The translations under genes were made by a program, and so were the position numbers. Shown one piece after another: positions 1 through 7,590 of a DNA stretch of 64,000 bases. The stretch comes from Oxalobacteraceae bacterium OTU3CINTB1 (GTDB lineage: Bacteria > Pseudomonadota > Gammaproteobacteria > Burkholderiales > Burkholderiaceae_D). The stretch lies in assembly GCA_024123955.1 (NCBI GenBank), contig CP099652.1, positions 4,712,001 through 4,776,000 of the forward strand, in the 5' to 3' direction. The notes below the pieces were generated by a model, which was not told the origin of the DNA, ran no database searches, and saw only the letters and a list, made by a program, of their open reading frames with translations. Position 1 is the first letter of the stretch. The number at the start of each line of letters is the position of its first letter.

Positions 1-7
1 TTCTCCC

Positions 8-36
8 TTGACTGCGGTGGGCGGCTCACTTATGAT
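8..36 (+). promoter_or_regulatory. Sigma70 promoter of the first tRNA-Leu gene
   Basis: TTGACT at 8-13 and TATGAT at 31-36 are separated by exactly 17 bases, a near-consensus vegetative promoter. It lies 47 bases upstream of the tRNA 5' end. The same arrangement is found before the second copy, which supports it. Confidence 0.75.
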
Positions 37-83
37 TCTGGCCTCTGTTGCAGAACACGCAGCAGCGAAGCAAGCAGTACAGT

Positions 84-168
84 GCCCACGTGGCGGAATT
101 GGTAGACGCGCATGGTTCAGGTCCATGTGCCGCAAGGTGTGGGGGTTCGAGTCCCTCCGTGGGCACCA
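84..168 (+). tRNA. tRNA-Leu (anticodon CAG), copy 1
   Basis: The 85-nt sequence folds as a class II tRNA. The acceptor strand GCCCACG pairs with CGTGGGC, and an A discriminator base is followed by an encoded CCA. The anticodon stem-loop has CAG in the loop TTCAGGT between CATGG and CCATG. There is a long variable arm and a GGTTCGAGTCC T-arm. It decodes CUG leucine codons, the dominant leucine codon in this GC-rich DNA. It has its own promoter upstream and an intrinsic terminator just downstream. Confidence 0.95.
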
Positions 169-179
169 CAAAATTCCGC

Positions 180-222
180 AAAAAAGCCTCCATCAGCCTC
201 CGGGCAGATTGGAGGCTTTTTT
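180..222 (+). terminator. Intrinsic terminator after tRNA-Leu copy 1
   Basis: AAAAAAGCCTCC and GGAGGCTTTTTT form a 12-bp stem with a 19-base loop, ending in a T run on the plus strand. It starts 12 bases after the tRNA CCA end. Confidence 0.85.
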
Positions 223-300
223 CATTTGCGCGCCGGCTTCGGTGTCAGCACATCCGCAACTTTGAAATTTAAATAATTTCGCCCGGGCACCAGATTGCTA

Positions 301-329
301 TTGACGGGGTGCCTGCCCTCCTTTAAGAT
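301..329 (+). promoter_or_regulatory. Sigma70 promoter of the second tRNA-Leu gene
   Basis: TTGACG at 301-306 and TAAGAT at 324-329 with a 17-base spacer. The following leader (GGGCCTCTGTTGCAGAACAC) is nearly the same as in copy 1, so the promoter-proximal leader was duplicated with the tRNA. Confidence 0.7.
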
Positions 330-382
330 TCGGGCCTCTGTTGCAGAACACGCAGCAAGCAAGAAGCAGCAAGCAGTTCAGT

Positions 383-467
383 GCCCACGTGGCGGAATTG
401 GTAGACGCGCATGGTTCAGGTCCATGTGCCGCAAGGTGTGGGGGTTCGAGTCCCTCCGTGGGCACCA
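383..467 (+). tRNA. tRNA-Leu (anticodon CAG), copy 2
   Basis: The 85-nt tRNA body, including the encoded CCA, reads as identical to the copy beginning at 84. Anticodon CAG, class II variable arm and acceptor pairing are the same. The flanks differ apart from the transcribed leader: this copy has its own -35/-10 and a different terminator hairpin. It is therefore a separate transcription unit rather than part of one polycistronic tRNA transcript. Confidence 0.95.
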
Positions 468-482
468 CTCTACCGGATACGC

Positions 483-523
483 AAAAAAGCTCCATCAACC
501 GAAAGGTCCGATGGAGCTTTTTT
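483..523 (+). terminator. Intrinsic terminator after tRNA-Leu copy 2
   Basis: AAAAAAGCTCCAT pairs with ATGGAGCTTTTTT (13 bp), ending in six T on the plus strand. It begins 15 bases after the tRNA. The stem sequence differs from the copy 1 terminator although both share the AAAAAAGC / GCTTTTTT ends. Confidence 0.85.
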
Positions 524-630
524 CATTGGCGCCAGGTTTTGCGCAAGCTACCCTATCGTCAGCCGCACGACAATGAGCACTCCATCAAATCTCAATGCCG
601 CTTCTGGCATAAAGCTATATTTAAGCTATC

Positions 631-894
631 ATGAACTTGAAAAACCAAGTTACATGGACACCCAAGGCTGTTCGCCAGCTCCGAAAGCTGCCGCCCGAGT
701 TTCAGCTTCGAGTATTTGAAGCCGCCGACACGCTGGAACAAATGCCCAACTGCCCTCAGGTTCTAGCGCTAAAGAATCATCCGTACCGGTACCGTCTACG
801 AGTCGGAAACTTTCGCGTGCTTTTCGACTGGTCGACGGTTATCAAGATTGTTGAAATTCAGGAAGTGAAGAAGCGAGATGAAGGCACCTACTAA
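631..894 (+). CDS. RelE/HigB-type toxin of a type II toxin-antitoxin pair
   Basis: An 87-residue basic protein with the RelE/ParE-superfamily pattern. It has an early W-T-P-K-A segment, a helical region with LRKLPPEFQ, then strands with YRYRLRVGNFRVLF and a C-terminal VEIQEVKKRDEGTY. In this family such proteins are usually ribosome-dependent mRNA endonucleases neutralised by the partner. The gene precedes its antitoxin (HigBA-like order) and overlaps it by 17 bases, so the two are translationally coupled. The pair sits just after the tRNA-Leu genes and is visibly less GC-rich than the surroundings, consistent with acquisition. A ParE-like gyrase-targeting role cannot be excluded from sequence alone. 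Confidence 0.82.
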   Translation: MNLKNQVTWTPKAVRQLRKLPPEFQLRVFEAADTLEQMPNCPQVLALKNHPYRYRLRVGNFRVLFDWSTVIKIVEIQEVKKRDEGTY

Positions 895-1204
895 CATCCA
901 ATTGATCAACGGACCCGACGGACACCCTGCATTTGTTGTCGTGCCGTACGAGGAATTCATGCGGGCATATCAAAAGGAACATGATCTGATTCCGCAAGCA
1001 GTTGTTGGTGCTACGCTTCACGGCGCGACGCCTATACGCGCGTGGCGCGAGCACCTTCAACTCACCCAATCGGAAGTGGCAGCAAAGTTAGGCATTTCCC
1101 AACCTTCATACGCCAAGCAGGAGGCCAGCATCAACCTGCGCCCAGCCACTGTCAGGAAAATCGCCGCCGCACTGGGCGTTACCACCGCCCAGCTCGACTT
1201 CTAA
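878..1204 (+). CDS. XRE-family antitoxin with an extra N-terminal segment
   Basis: A 108-residue partner of the preceding toxin. Residues about 1-45 (NIQLINGPDGHPAFVVVPYE and following) resemble the Phd/YefM-type antitoxin N-terminus. Residues about 52-105 form a Cro/CI-type helix-turn-helix (LTQSEVAAKLGISQPSYAKQ with the usual ATVRKIAAALGV tail). The HTH probably binds the operon promoter and the other part probably wraps the toxin. This division of roles is inferred from the family. The stop codon directly abuts the stop codon of the convergent qorB-like gene, with no base between them. Confidence 0.82.
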   Translation: MKAPTNIQLINGPDGHPAFVVVPYEEFMRAYQKEHDLIPQAVVGATLHGATPIRAWREHLQLTQSEVAAKLGISQPSYAKQEASINLRPATVRKIAAALGVTTAQLDF

Positions 1205-2053
1205 TTACAGCGCCGCTTTGACGGCGTCCGCCAAAGTGATGGTCGGGCGGCCAATCAGCTTGCTCAGCGCATGGCCCCCATCGTCCAGCGCGCCCTTGGC
1301 CGCGGCGGCGTCGGAATCGGCGATCAGATCGGCCACCGGTGGTGGAAGGCCCACGCCGATCAACATCTCGCGGTATTCCTGCTGCGGCAAATTATGGAAA
1401 GGCACCTGCTTGCCGGCCTGGCGCGACAATTCCGCCGCCAGGTCCGCCAGCGTGAATGCGGTGTCGCCCGCCAGTTCATACACTTGCTCGACCGGTCCGG
1501 CGCTCGACAGCACTGCCGCCGCCGCGTCCGCATAGTCCGCGCGCGCGGCGGCGGCGATGCGCCCTTCTCCCGCCGCGCCGGCCAACGCGCCGTGCGCCAG
1601 CGCGCCAGCGAGGCCGGCGGTGTAATTTTCCACATACCAGCCGTTGCGCAGCAGACTGTAAGCCAGGCCGGACGCCCGGATCAGCGCTTCCGTTTCGCGG
1701 TGCTCGGCGGCGAGGCCCAGCTGGCTGCTATCGGCGCGCAGCACGCTGGTGTAGACGAACAGCCCGGCCTTGGCGCGCGCGGCGGCATCGATGACGGCGC
1801 GGTGCTGCGGCACGCGCTGCCCCACCTCGCTCGACGAGATCAGCAGCACCTTGGTCGCGCCCACGAAGGCGTTGTCCAGCGACGCGGCATCATTGTAATC
1901 GGCACGGCGCACTTGCACGCCCTGGGCGGCGAGGTCGGCGGCCTTGGCGACGTCGCGCACGGCGGCGACGATCTGCGCGGCGCGGGTGGTTTTCAACAAG
2001 CTGGCAATCACCAGACGGCCCAGTTGGCCGGTCGCACCAGTAACAATAATCAT
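1205..2053 (-). CDS. qorB: QorB-like NAD(P)H:quinone oxidoreductase (NmrA/SDR family)
   Basis: A 282-residue protein starting MIIVTGATGQLG, the Rossmann GxTGxxG dinucleotide-binding motif at residues 5-11. Further segments match E. coli QorB (YtfG) closely as I recall it: LLISSSEVGQR, PQHRAVIDAA, YSLLRNGWYVENY and ALSKLIGRPTITLA. QorB reduces quinones with NADPH in the cytosol. The ATG at 2051-2053 was chosen because it begins the Rossmann motif; the open frame extends further upstream only as read-through over the regulator. It is divergent from an HxlR regulator, as ytfG is next to ytfH in E. coli, with a palindromic operator between them. Confidence 0.88.
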   Translation of the reverse strand: MIIVTGATGQLGRLVIASLLKTTRAAQIVAAVRDVAKAADLAAQGVQVRRADYNDAASLDNAFVGATKVLLISSSEVGQRVPQHRAVIDAAARAKAGLFVYTSVLRADSSQLGLAAEHRETEALIRASGLAYSLLRNGWYVENYTAGLAGALAHGALAGAAGEGRIAAAARADYADAAAAVLSSAGPVEQVYELAGDTAFTLADLAAELSRQAGKQVPFHNLPQQEYREMLIGVGLPPPVADLIADSDAAAAKGALDDGGHALSKLIGRPTITLADAVKAAL

Positions 2054-2125
2054 GACTTTTCCTTTGCGTTGAGCTCCGCAGGGACATTCCGCGCGGTTTG
2101 GAGCATCATAAAGCCTATACTTTCG

Positions 2126-2155
2126 AATTGTAAGTACGTACAATTTAGTAAGTAC
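2126..2155. promoter_or_regulatory. Probable HxlR operator between qorB and its regulator
   Basis: A perfect inverted repeat AATTGTA-N6-TACAATT occupies 2126-2145. The octamer GTAAGTAC occurs twice as a direct repeat (2130-2137 and 2148-2155, 18 bases apart). The site lies in the 114-base divergent gap, so the HxlR product could control both genes. Binding is inferred from position and symmetry. Confidence 0.6.
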
Positions 2156-2167
2156 AGATGATCTAGA

Positions 2168-2599
2168 ATGGAACCCGCCATGACCGAGCCGAAAACCAGC
2201 AAATCCCTGCGCAACAGCCTCGCCGCGCTCAGCGACGGCCAGCGCGCCGAAGTGCTCGCCGCCGATTGCCCGTCGCGCGCCGTGCTGGCCCACATCACCA
2301 GCCGCTGGGGCGTGCTGGTGCTGGTGGTGCTGCTCGACGGCACCCACCGCTTCAGCCAGCTGCGGCGCGCGATTGGTGGCGTCAGCGAGAAAATGCTGGC
2401 GCAAACGCTGGACGCGCTGGCCTACGACGGCCTGGTGCTGCGCGTGGCACAACAGGTATTGCCGCCGCACGTGGAGTACAGCCTGACCCCGCTGGGACGC
2501 GAGGCGGCCGAGCGGCTGGAGGTGCTGGTCGACTGGATCGAGGATAACTTCCAACAAATCAAACAGGCGCAGGAGGCGGCCACGGTTGCGGCGGCATAA
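2168..2599 (+). CDS. HxlR-family (YtfH-like) transcriptional regulator
   Basis: A 143-residue winged-helix regulator. The HxlR core runs from about residue 35 (CPSRAVLAHITSRWGVLVLV) through the recognition helices (FSQLRRAIGGVSEKMLAQTL) to the wing (YSLTPLGREAAERLEVLVDW). The single Cys36 at the start of the core is where HxlR redox sensors of the YodB/HypR/QorR type carry their reactive cysteine. Sensing of quinones or electrophiles is therefore plausible, given the divergent quinone reductase. A second in-frame ATG at 2180 could be the true start. Confidence 0.85.
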   Translation: MEPAMTEPKTSKSLRNSLAALSDGQRAEVLAADCPSRAVLAHITSRWGVLVLVVLLDGTHRFSQLRRAIGGVSEKMLAQTLDALAYDGLVLRVAQQVLPPHVEYSLTPLGREAAERLEVLVDWIEDNFQQIKQAQEAATVAAA

Positions 2600-2670
2600 A
2601 CGCTGGCGGGTCCCACCCATCTTGTAATACACTAGTTTTTACCTCCGCCTTGCGGAACCGGACCCACACC

Positions 2671-4869
2671 ATGATGCCGCCGTTCTCACCCGATCAGCCG
2701 CACACGATACTGATTGCCACCAGCGCGGCGTACGACCACGTCACGCTCGGCAAAACGCTGGGCAGGTATGGCTACGACGTGCGCGCGGTCAGCCGCGGCG
2801 ACGAGGCGCTGGCCGAGGCGGACGCCGGCGGCGTCGCCCTGGCCGTGCTGGACGCGGCACTGGCCGGCAGCGCCGGCCTGGAGCTTTGCCAGCGCCTGCA
2901 GCAGGTGTGCGGTCGGAACTTGCCCATCTATGTGTTGTCGAGCTCGCCCAGCGAGGACGAACACGAGCGCGCCCGGGCGGCCGGCGCCGACGCTTATCTG
3001 CCGCTCGGCCTCAACGCCGACGACCTGGCCGAAAAAATCCTGCTGCGCTTGAAGGTGATCCAGCCGGCGCCGGTCGCGGCGGACCTGCCCGCCATGTCCA
3101 CGCTGGAGGTCAACTACCATGCCATGCTGTCCGGCTCGCCGGACGCCATCTTGCTGCTGCAACGCGGCAATTACCGCATCCTGGACGTCAACCGCCGCAC
3201 GCGCGAACTGTTCGGACTGACCGCAACCGAATTGGTGCAAGCGCACTTCCTGTCGCTGTGTCCGCCAGCGCAGCCGGACGGGCGCGCCTCGTCACAGGTA
3301 TTCGAGGCGCACGTCGAGCAAGTCATGGCCGGCGGCGTGCAGGTGTTCGAACTGACCATGCGGCACAGCCTGGGCCGCGCCGTGTGTTGCGAACTGCGCA
3401 TGGTGCCGCTTAACTCCGGGCCACACCGGCTGATGCACGTGCGGGTGGTCGATGTCACGCGGCGCAAGCTGGCCGACGCGCTGCGCGACGGCAAGAACCG
3501 CCTGCTGGAGATGATCGCCCGCGCCGCGCCGCTGCGCGAGATTCTCAACCGCCTGATGCTGCTGATCGAATCGCAGTCCGAGAACGTGATGTGCACGGCG
3601 ATGCTGCTGGCGCCGGACGGCGTCACCGTCCAGGTCGGCGCTGGTCCGAACATGCCACCGGACTACCTGGCCGCCCTCGAAGGCTTGTCGATCGGCCCGG
3701 TGGCCGGCTCCTGCGGCACCGCCATCCACCGCAAGCAAACGGTGGTGGTGGCCGACATCATGAACGACCCGCTGTGGGCCGACTACAAGGCGGTGGCCGC
3801 CCAATACGGCCTGCGCGCCTGCTGGTCGGTGCCGATCATGCTCGACAAGGATACCGTGCTCGGTTCGCTCGCGATGTACTACCGCGAGGTGCGCACGCCC
3901 AGCCCCGAGGATTTGAGCCTGATCGGCGCTGCCACCTATATCGCCGGCATCGCCATCGTCCGCACCCGCCGCGAGGAAGAACTGCGGCGCCACCGCGAGC
4001 ACCTGGAGGAACTGGTGGCGGCGCGCACGGCCGAGCTGTTGCAGGCCAAGGAGGACGCCGAGCACATCAACGAAGAGCTGAGCACCGCGCTCGACAACCT
4101 CAGCCTGACGCAGGATGAGCTGGTGCGGCGCGACAAGCTCGCGGCGCTGGGCGCGCTGGTGGCCGGCGTGGCGCACGAGCTGAACACGCCGATCGGCAAC
4201 AGCCTGGTGATGGCCAGCAGCATGAGCGAGCGCACGGCGGAACTGCGGCGCGACCTGGACAGCGGCCTGCGCCGCTCGGTGCTGGAGAGCTATCTGAACC
4301 AGGCCGCCAGCGCCGACGAGGTGGTGGTGCGCAACCTCACCCGCGCGGCGGCGCTGGTGGCCAGCTTCAAGCACATCGCCGTCGACAGCGCCAGTTCGCA
4401 GCGGGCCCGCTTCGTGCTGGGCGACCCGATTTCGCAACTGCTGCAACCGCTCGACGCCGGCCTGCGCCAGCACGGCCTGACCTTGGAAGAGAATGTCGAC
4501 CACATGCTGGAAATGGACAGCTATCCGGGTCCGCTGAGCCAGGCGCTGCACAATCTGATCGAAAACAGCATCGTGCACGGCTTCGACGGCCGCACCTCCG
4601 GGACGATCATGCTGTCGGCCCGCGACGGCGGCAACGGCGAGCTCGTCATCGAAGTCAGCGACACCGGCGCCGGCATTCCGGCCGCCAACCTGCCGCGCAT
4701 CTACGACCCCTTCTTCACCACCCGGCTCGGCTCCGGCGGCTCCGGGCTGGGCCTCTACATCACCCACAACATCGTCACCGGCGTGCTGGGCGGACGCATC
4801 GACGCCAGCAGCGCCGAGGGCGACGGCGCGCGCTTCACCCTGCGCCTGCCGAAGGTGGCGCCGCTGTGA
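2671..4869 (+). CDS. Soluble sensor histidine kinase: pseudo-receiver, PAS, GAF, kinase
   Basis: A 732-residue protein with no membrane segment. The order is: receiver-like domain (about 12-130), PAS (about 149-265), GAF (about 288-430), coiled coil (430-485), then a histidine kinase core. His502 lies in the motif GVAHELNTPIG; the N box is ALHNLIENSIVHGF, with DTGAGIP and GSGGSGLGLYITH as the ATP-binding G boxes. The receiver has an aspartate at the phosphoacceptor position (AVLDAAL), but the N-terminal acidic pair is replaced (ILIATSA) and the conserved Lys-Pro is lost (LPLG), so it may not be phosphorylated. The ATG at 2671 is preferred over an in-frame TTG at 2650. No response regulator gene is adjacent; target unknown. 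Confidence 0.85.
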   Translation: MMPPFSPDQPHTILIATSAAYDHVTLGKTLGRYGYDVRAVSRGDEALAEADAGGVALAVLDAALAGSAGLELCQRLQQVCGRNLPIYVLSSSPSEDEHERARAAGADAYLPLGLNADDLAEKILLRLKVIQPAPVAADLPAMSTLEVNYHAMLSGSPDAILLLQRGNYRILDVNRRTRELFGLTATELVQAHFLSLCPPAQPDGRASSQVFEAHVEQVMAGGVQVFELTMRHSLGRAVCCELRMVPLNSGPHRLMHVRVVDVTRRKLADALRDGKNRLLEMIARAAPLREILNRLMLLIESQSENVMCTAMLLAPDGVTVQVGAGPNMPPDYLAALEGLSIGPVAGSCGTAIHRKQTVVVADIMNDPLWADYKAVAAQYGLRACWSVPIMLDKDTVLGSLAMYYREVRTPSPEDLSLIGAATYIAGIAIVRTRREEELRRHREHLEELVAARTAELLQAKEDAEHINEELSTALDNLSLTQDELVRRDKLAALGALVAGVAHELNTPIGNSLVMASSMSERTAELRRDLDSGLRRSVLESYLNQAASADEVVVRNLTRAAALVASFKHIAVDSASSQRARFVLGDPISQLLQPLDAGLRQHGLTLEENVDHMLEMDSYPGPLSQALHNLIENSIVHGFDGRTSGTIMLSARDGGNGELVIEVSDTGAGIPAANLPRIYDPFFTTRLGSGGSGLGLYITHNIVTGVLGGRIDASSAEGDGARFTLRLPKVAPL

Positions 4870-4935
4870 ACTTCACCGCATGATGTCGGATCGACATGCA
4901 TCGCCACCGGCGCCGATTTGCTGTACGCTCAAAGC

Positions 4936-5145
4936 ATGACCAATATCAATACGCGTGTCGCCGTCCTGCTGACACTGTTGCTGTGCTGCGGCCAGCTCAG
5001 CGCCGGTCCGGCGCCCTGGTGGCAGTACCGCAGCAAAATCGACGGCAAGCTGGCGTTTTCGCAAACCCCGCTCGGCGCCGGCTGGGAGAAGGCTGCGGGA
5101 CCGTACAAAGATAGCCGTTGCGAAAAGTTAGTTCTTGCTAAATAA
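4936..5145 (+). CDS. Small secreted protein of unknown function
   Basis: A 69-residue protein with a clear signal peptide (short N-region, hydrophobic core VAVLLTLLLCC, cleavage likely after LSAG). The mature peptide of about 45 residues has PWWQYRSKIDGKLAFSQTP and one cysteine near the end. No known domain recognised. A TTG start 18 bases upstream is possible, but the ATG gives a normal signal peptide length. It lies alone between the sensor kinase and the phasin, all on the same strand. Confidence 0.55.
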   Translation: MTNINTRVAVLLTLLLCCGQLSAGPAPWWQYRSKIDGKLAFSQTPLGAGWEKAAGPYKDSRCEKLVLAK

Positions 5146-5207
5146 TGGACCCACAACAACACGGGAGAACCCCGGGGCATTACATACCATCATCATGAGG
5201 AGACTGT

Positions 5208-5762
5208 ATGTTTACGAATCCCGAGCAATTTGCCAACGCGACCAAAGCCCTGTTTGAATTCCAACTCGAAACATTTAACGCGCTCACCAGCAAAGCCGTG
5301 CAAGGCGTCGAGCAGGTGGTCGCGCTGAACATGGCCACCGCCAAGTCGCAGATGGAGGAAGGCCTGGCCACCGGCAGGGAAATGAGCCAGGCGGCCGATC
5401 CGAAAGCGGCGATGACCCTGGCCGCCGCCAAGCTGCAGCCGGGCGTCGCCGGCGCCAACGCCTACAACCAGCAGCTGGGCGTGATCATTGCCGAGATCCG
5501 CGAAGAATTCACCCGCGCCGCCGACGCCCACGTGGCCGAAGCCAAAAGCAATCTAAGCGCGCTGATCTACGACGTCACCAAAAACGTCCGTCCCGGCTCG
5601 GAAAACGCGGTGCAGATCGTCAAAACGGCCATCGACAACGCCTTCAACGGCTACGAGCAGGTCACCAAAGCCACCAAGCAGGCGGTGCAGTCGGTAGAGG
5701 CGCAAATCGCCAAAGCCAGCGAAATGGTGGAAAAAAACACCCCCTCCGCCAAGCAAGCCTGA
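5208..5762 (+). CDS. phaP: Phasin family protein (PHA granule surface protein)
   Basis: A 184-residue, mostly helical protein. The N-terminal segment FTNPEQFANATKALFEFQLE followed by TFNALTSKAVQGVEQVVALN is the classical Phasin_2 signature of betaproteobacteria. Phasins coat polyhydroxyalkanoate granules and control granule size and number. A strong ribosome binding site (GAGGAG) precedes the ATG at good spacing. A long inverted repeat 18 bases after the stop codon could act as the transcription end. A second phasin-like gene lies at 48085. Confidence 0.9.
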   Translation: MFTNPEQFANATKALFEFQLETFNALTSKAVQGVEQVVALNMATAKSQMEEGLATGREMSQAADPKAAMTLAAAKLQPGVAGANAYNQQLGVIIAEIREEFTRAADAHVAEAKSNLSALIYDVTKNVRPGSENAVQIVKTAIDNAFNGYEQVTKATKQAVQSVEAQIAKASEMVEKNTPSAKQA

Positions 5763-5779
5763 TCGGTTTGATTCCAATT

Positions 5780-5866
5780 CGGGGTCAGGTCCACCATTTC
5801 TACACGGCCTAAGCTGTAACGGCGTGACAGCGCCGAGCTTGTGTAGAATTGGTGGACCTGACCCCG
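5780..5866. repeat. Long inverted-repeat element, copy 1
   Basis: Arms of 26 bases (5780-5805 and 5841-5866), with one mismatch, surround 35 bases. The outer sequence reads GGGGTCAGGTCCACCATTTC on one side and its complement on the other. A second copy of the same arms is at 40701-40833, around a different core. A non-coding, two-copy palindromic element of this kind fits a REP/MITE-like mobile sequence. It could also serve as terminator for the phasin transcript. Confidence 0.85.
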
Positions 5867-5906
5867 GAGTTGATTTTGCTGGGCAAGCGGTTCGGAACGC
5901 GATACA

Positions 5907-5922
5907 CTGTATATAAATACAG
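5907..5922. promoter_or_regulatory. LexA (SOS) box upstream of the VRR-NUC/helicase operon
   Basis: CTGTATATAAATACAG fits the proteobacterial LexA consensus CTG-N10-CAG with an AT-alternating core; it differs at one core base from the ideal CTGTATATATATACAG. It ends 27 bases before the ATG at 5950 and contains a TATA-type -10, so LexA bound here would block the promoter. This places the downstream operon in the SOS regulon by inference. Confidence 0.8.
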
Positions 5923-5949
5923 TTTATCGCTCTCCTCGCTTCCCCTGCA

Positions 5950-7590
5950 ATGATCAAAGTTCTCGATAACGCGTTTTATTACCTGGATAACTTCCATCAG
6001 GTGCTGACGTGGATAGGCGACCGTTACGACGATCTGCTGACCACCGAGGAACGCGACTTCATCACCGCCTTTCCCACGCTGCCGCAAGCGTCGCGCGCGC
6101 TGCTGGTGCGCATGGTCATGCGCAAGGGAACGCTTTTCCGGGCGAGCAAGCTGGCGTATGCAGAGATCGGTAGCGCGCACGAGGCCGCCCGCCCGCTGAC
6201 CGCGCTGGGCCTGATCGAGGAAGATCCGCTGCTGGACCTGGAACAGCTGTTCGATCTGCTGCAAAAGCCCGAGATCGGCAAGATTTTCCAGCTGACGCCG
6301 CACGTGCGCCAGTTGCGCAAGGCCGAGCAGCTCGAAGCGCTGCGCGAACAGTACGACGGCCAGCACCGCTTTTCCAACTGGTACGAGAATTCCGGCGATC
6401 ATGTTTATAGCCATCTGACGCAGCAGTTGTGCGATCGTCTGCGCCTTATCTTCTTCGGCAACTATCACCAGGACTGGACCGAGTTCGTGTTGTCCGACCT
6501 GGGCATCTACCAGTACGAAAAGGTGGCGTTCTCTCCGGCCGCGCGCGGCTTCCGCAGCCGCCGCGACATCGACGATTTCCTGATGCTGCACCAGTGCCAC
6601 GAGCGCTTCGTCGACGGCGAGGACCCGGCCGACGTGATCCGCGATCTGCCACCCTGCTCGGACGATAACGAATGGCTGCGCAGCCGGCGCGACAAGCTGA
6701 CCTTCACCATCGCCCAGCACGTGGAAAAGCTGGCCGACTGGAAGGCCGCGCACGCGCTCTACGCAAACTGCCACTATCCCGGCGCCCGCGCGCGCGCCAT
6801 CCGCGTGCTGGAAAAGGACGAGCAGCCGCGCGAAGCGTTCGACCTCCTGCAAATCGCGATGCAACAGCCCGAGAGCGAGGCCGAACGCCAGCAACTGCTG
6901 CGCATGGCGCCGCGCCTGGCGCGCAAGCTGGGCCACGCCAAGTTGCCGCGCACGCCCTTGGCGCAGGCGCTGCGCATCGACCTGAGCCTGCCGCCGCCGC
7001 AGGAACCGAGCTATGTCGAATTCGTCGTGCGCGACCACCTGACGCGCGACGACGCGCCGGTCTATTACGTCGAAAATTCGCTGATCAACTCGCTGTTCGG
7101 CCTGCTGTGCTGGGACGCCGTGTTTTGCCCGATACCGGGCGCCTTCTTCCATCCCTACCATCGCGGGCCCGCCGATCTGCACAGCGCCGATTTCCAGCGC
7201 CGCCGCGCGCAGCAATTCGCCCACTGCCTGGCGCAGCTCGACGGCGACCAGTATCGCGCCACCATCCTGGCCAATTACGCCGCCAAGACCGGCATCCAGT
7301 CGCCCTTCCTGTACTGGGAGGCGCTCGACGAGGACCTGATCGGGCTGGCGCTCGACTGCATCCCGCCGCTGCACCTGAAGCGCGCCTTCGAGCGCATCCT
7401 GCTCGACATCAAGGCCAACCGCAGCGGCTTCCCCGACCTGATCCAGTTCTGGCCCGCCGAGCGGCGCTACAACATGATCGAGGTGAAGGGCCCCGGCGAC
7501 CGCCTGCAGGACAACCAGCTGCGCTGGATCGAATACTGCGCCACGCACCAGATGCCGATCTCGGTGTGCTATCTGCAATGGGCGGCATGA
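5950..7590 (+). CDS. FAN1-like VRR-NUC domain nuclease
   Basis: A 546-residue protein. The C-terminal VRR-NUC (PD-(D/E)XK) domain is visible as GFPDLIQFW (Asp496) followed by IEVKGPGDRLQDNQ (Glu511, Lys513), the FAN1-type active site. The N-terminal two thirds is helical and fits the SAP/TPR-like part of bacterial FAN1 homologues. FAN1 nucleases cut branched or crosslinked DNA and act in interstrand-crosslink repair. The gene follows a LexA box and overlaps the next gene by ATGA (7587-7590), so the two are one translationally coupled operon. No good Shine-Dalgarno is seen before the ATG, which suggests a very short leader or a weak start. Confidence 0.87.
   Translation: MIKVLDNAFYYLDNFHQVLTWIGDRYDDLLTTEERDFITAFPTLPQASRALLVRMVMRKGTLFRASKLAYAEIGSAHEAARPLTALGLIEEDPLLDLEQLFDLLQKPEIGKIFQLTPHVRQLRKAEQLEALREQYDGQHRFSNWYENSGDHVYSHLTQQLCDRLRLIFFGNYHQDWTEFVLSDLGIYQYEKVAFSPAARGFRSRRDIDDFLMLHQCHERFVDGEDPADVIRDLPPCSDDNEWLRSRRDKLTFTIAQHVEKLADWKAAHALYANCHYPGARARAIRVLEKDEQPREAFDLLQIAMQQPESEAERQQLLRMAPRLARKLGHAKLPRTPLAQALRIDLSLPPPQEPSYVEFVVRDHLTRDDAPVYYVENSLINSLFGLLCWDAVFCPIPGAFFHPYHRGPADLHSADFQRRRAQQFAHCLAQLDGDQYRATILANYAAKTGIQSPFLYWEALDEDLIGLALDCIPPLHLKRAFERILLDIKANRSGFPDLIQFWPAERRYNMIEVKGPGDRLQDNQLRWIEYCATHQMPISVCYLQWAA

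Noticed and set aside
8..719. Short open frames over the tRNA-Leu genes
   Set aside because: They run through the tRNA bodies and terminators and are not protein-like.
2054..2632. Upstream part of a 475-codon minus-strand frame covering the HxlR gene
   Set aside because: Only the part from the ATG at 2053 has QorB sequence; the rest is antisense to the regulator and low-complexity.
6672..7586. N-terminal part of a 1086-codon frame upstream of the helicase
   Set aside because: It lies out of frame over the VRR-NUC gene and reads as Arg/Ala-rich shadow; the helicase starts at 7587.
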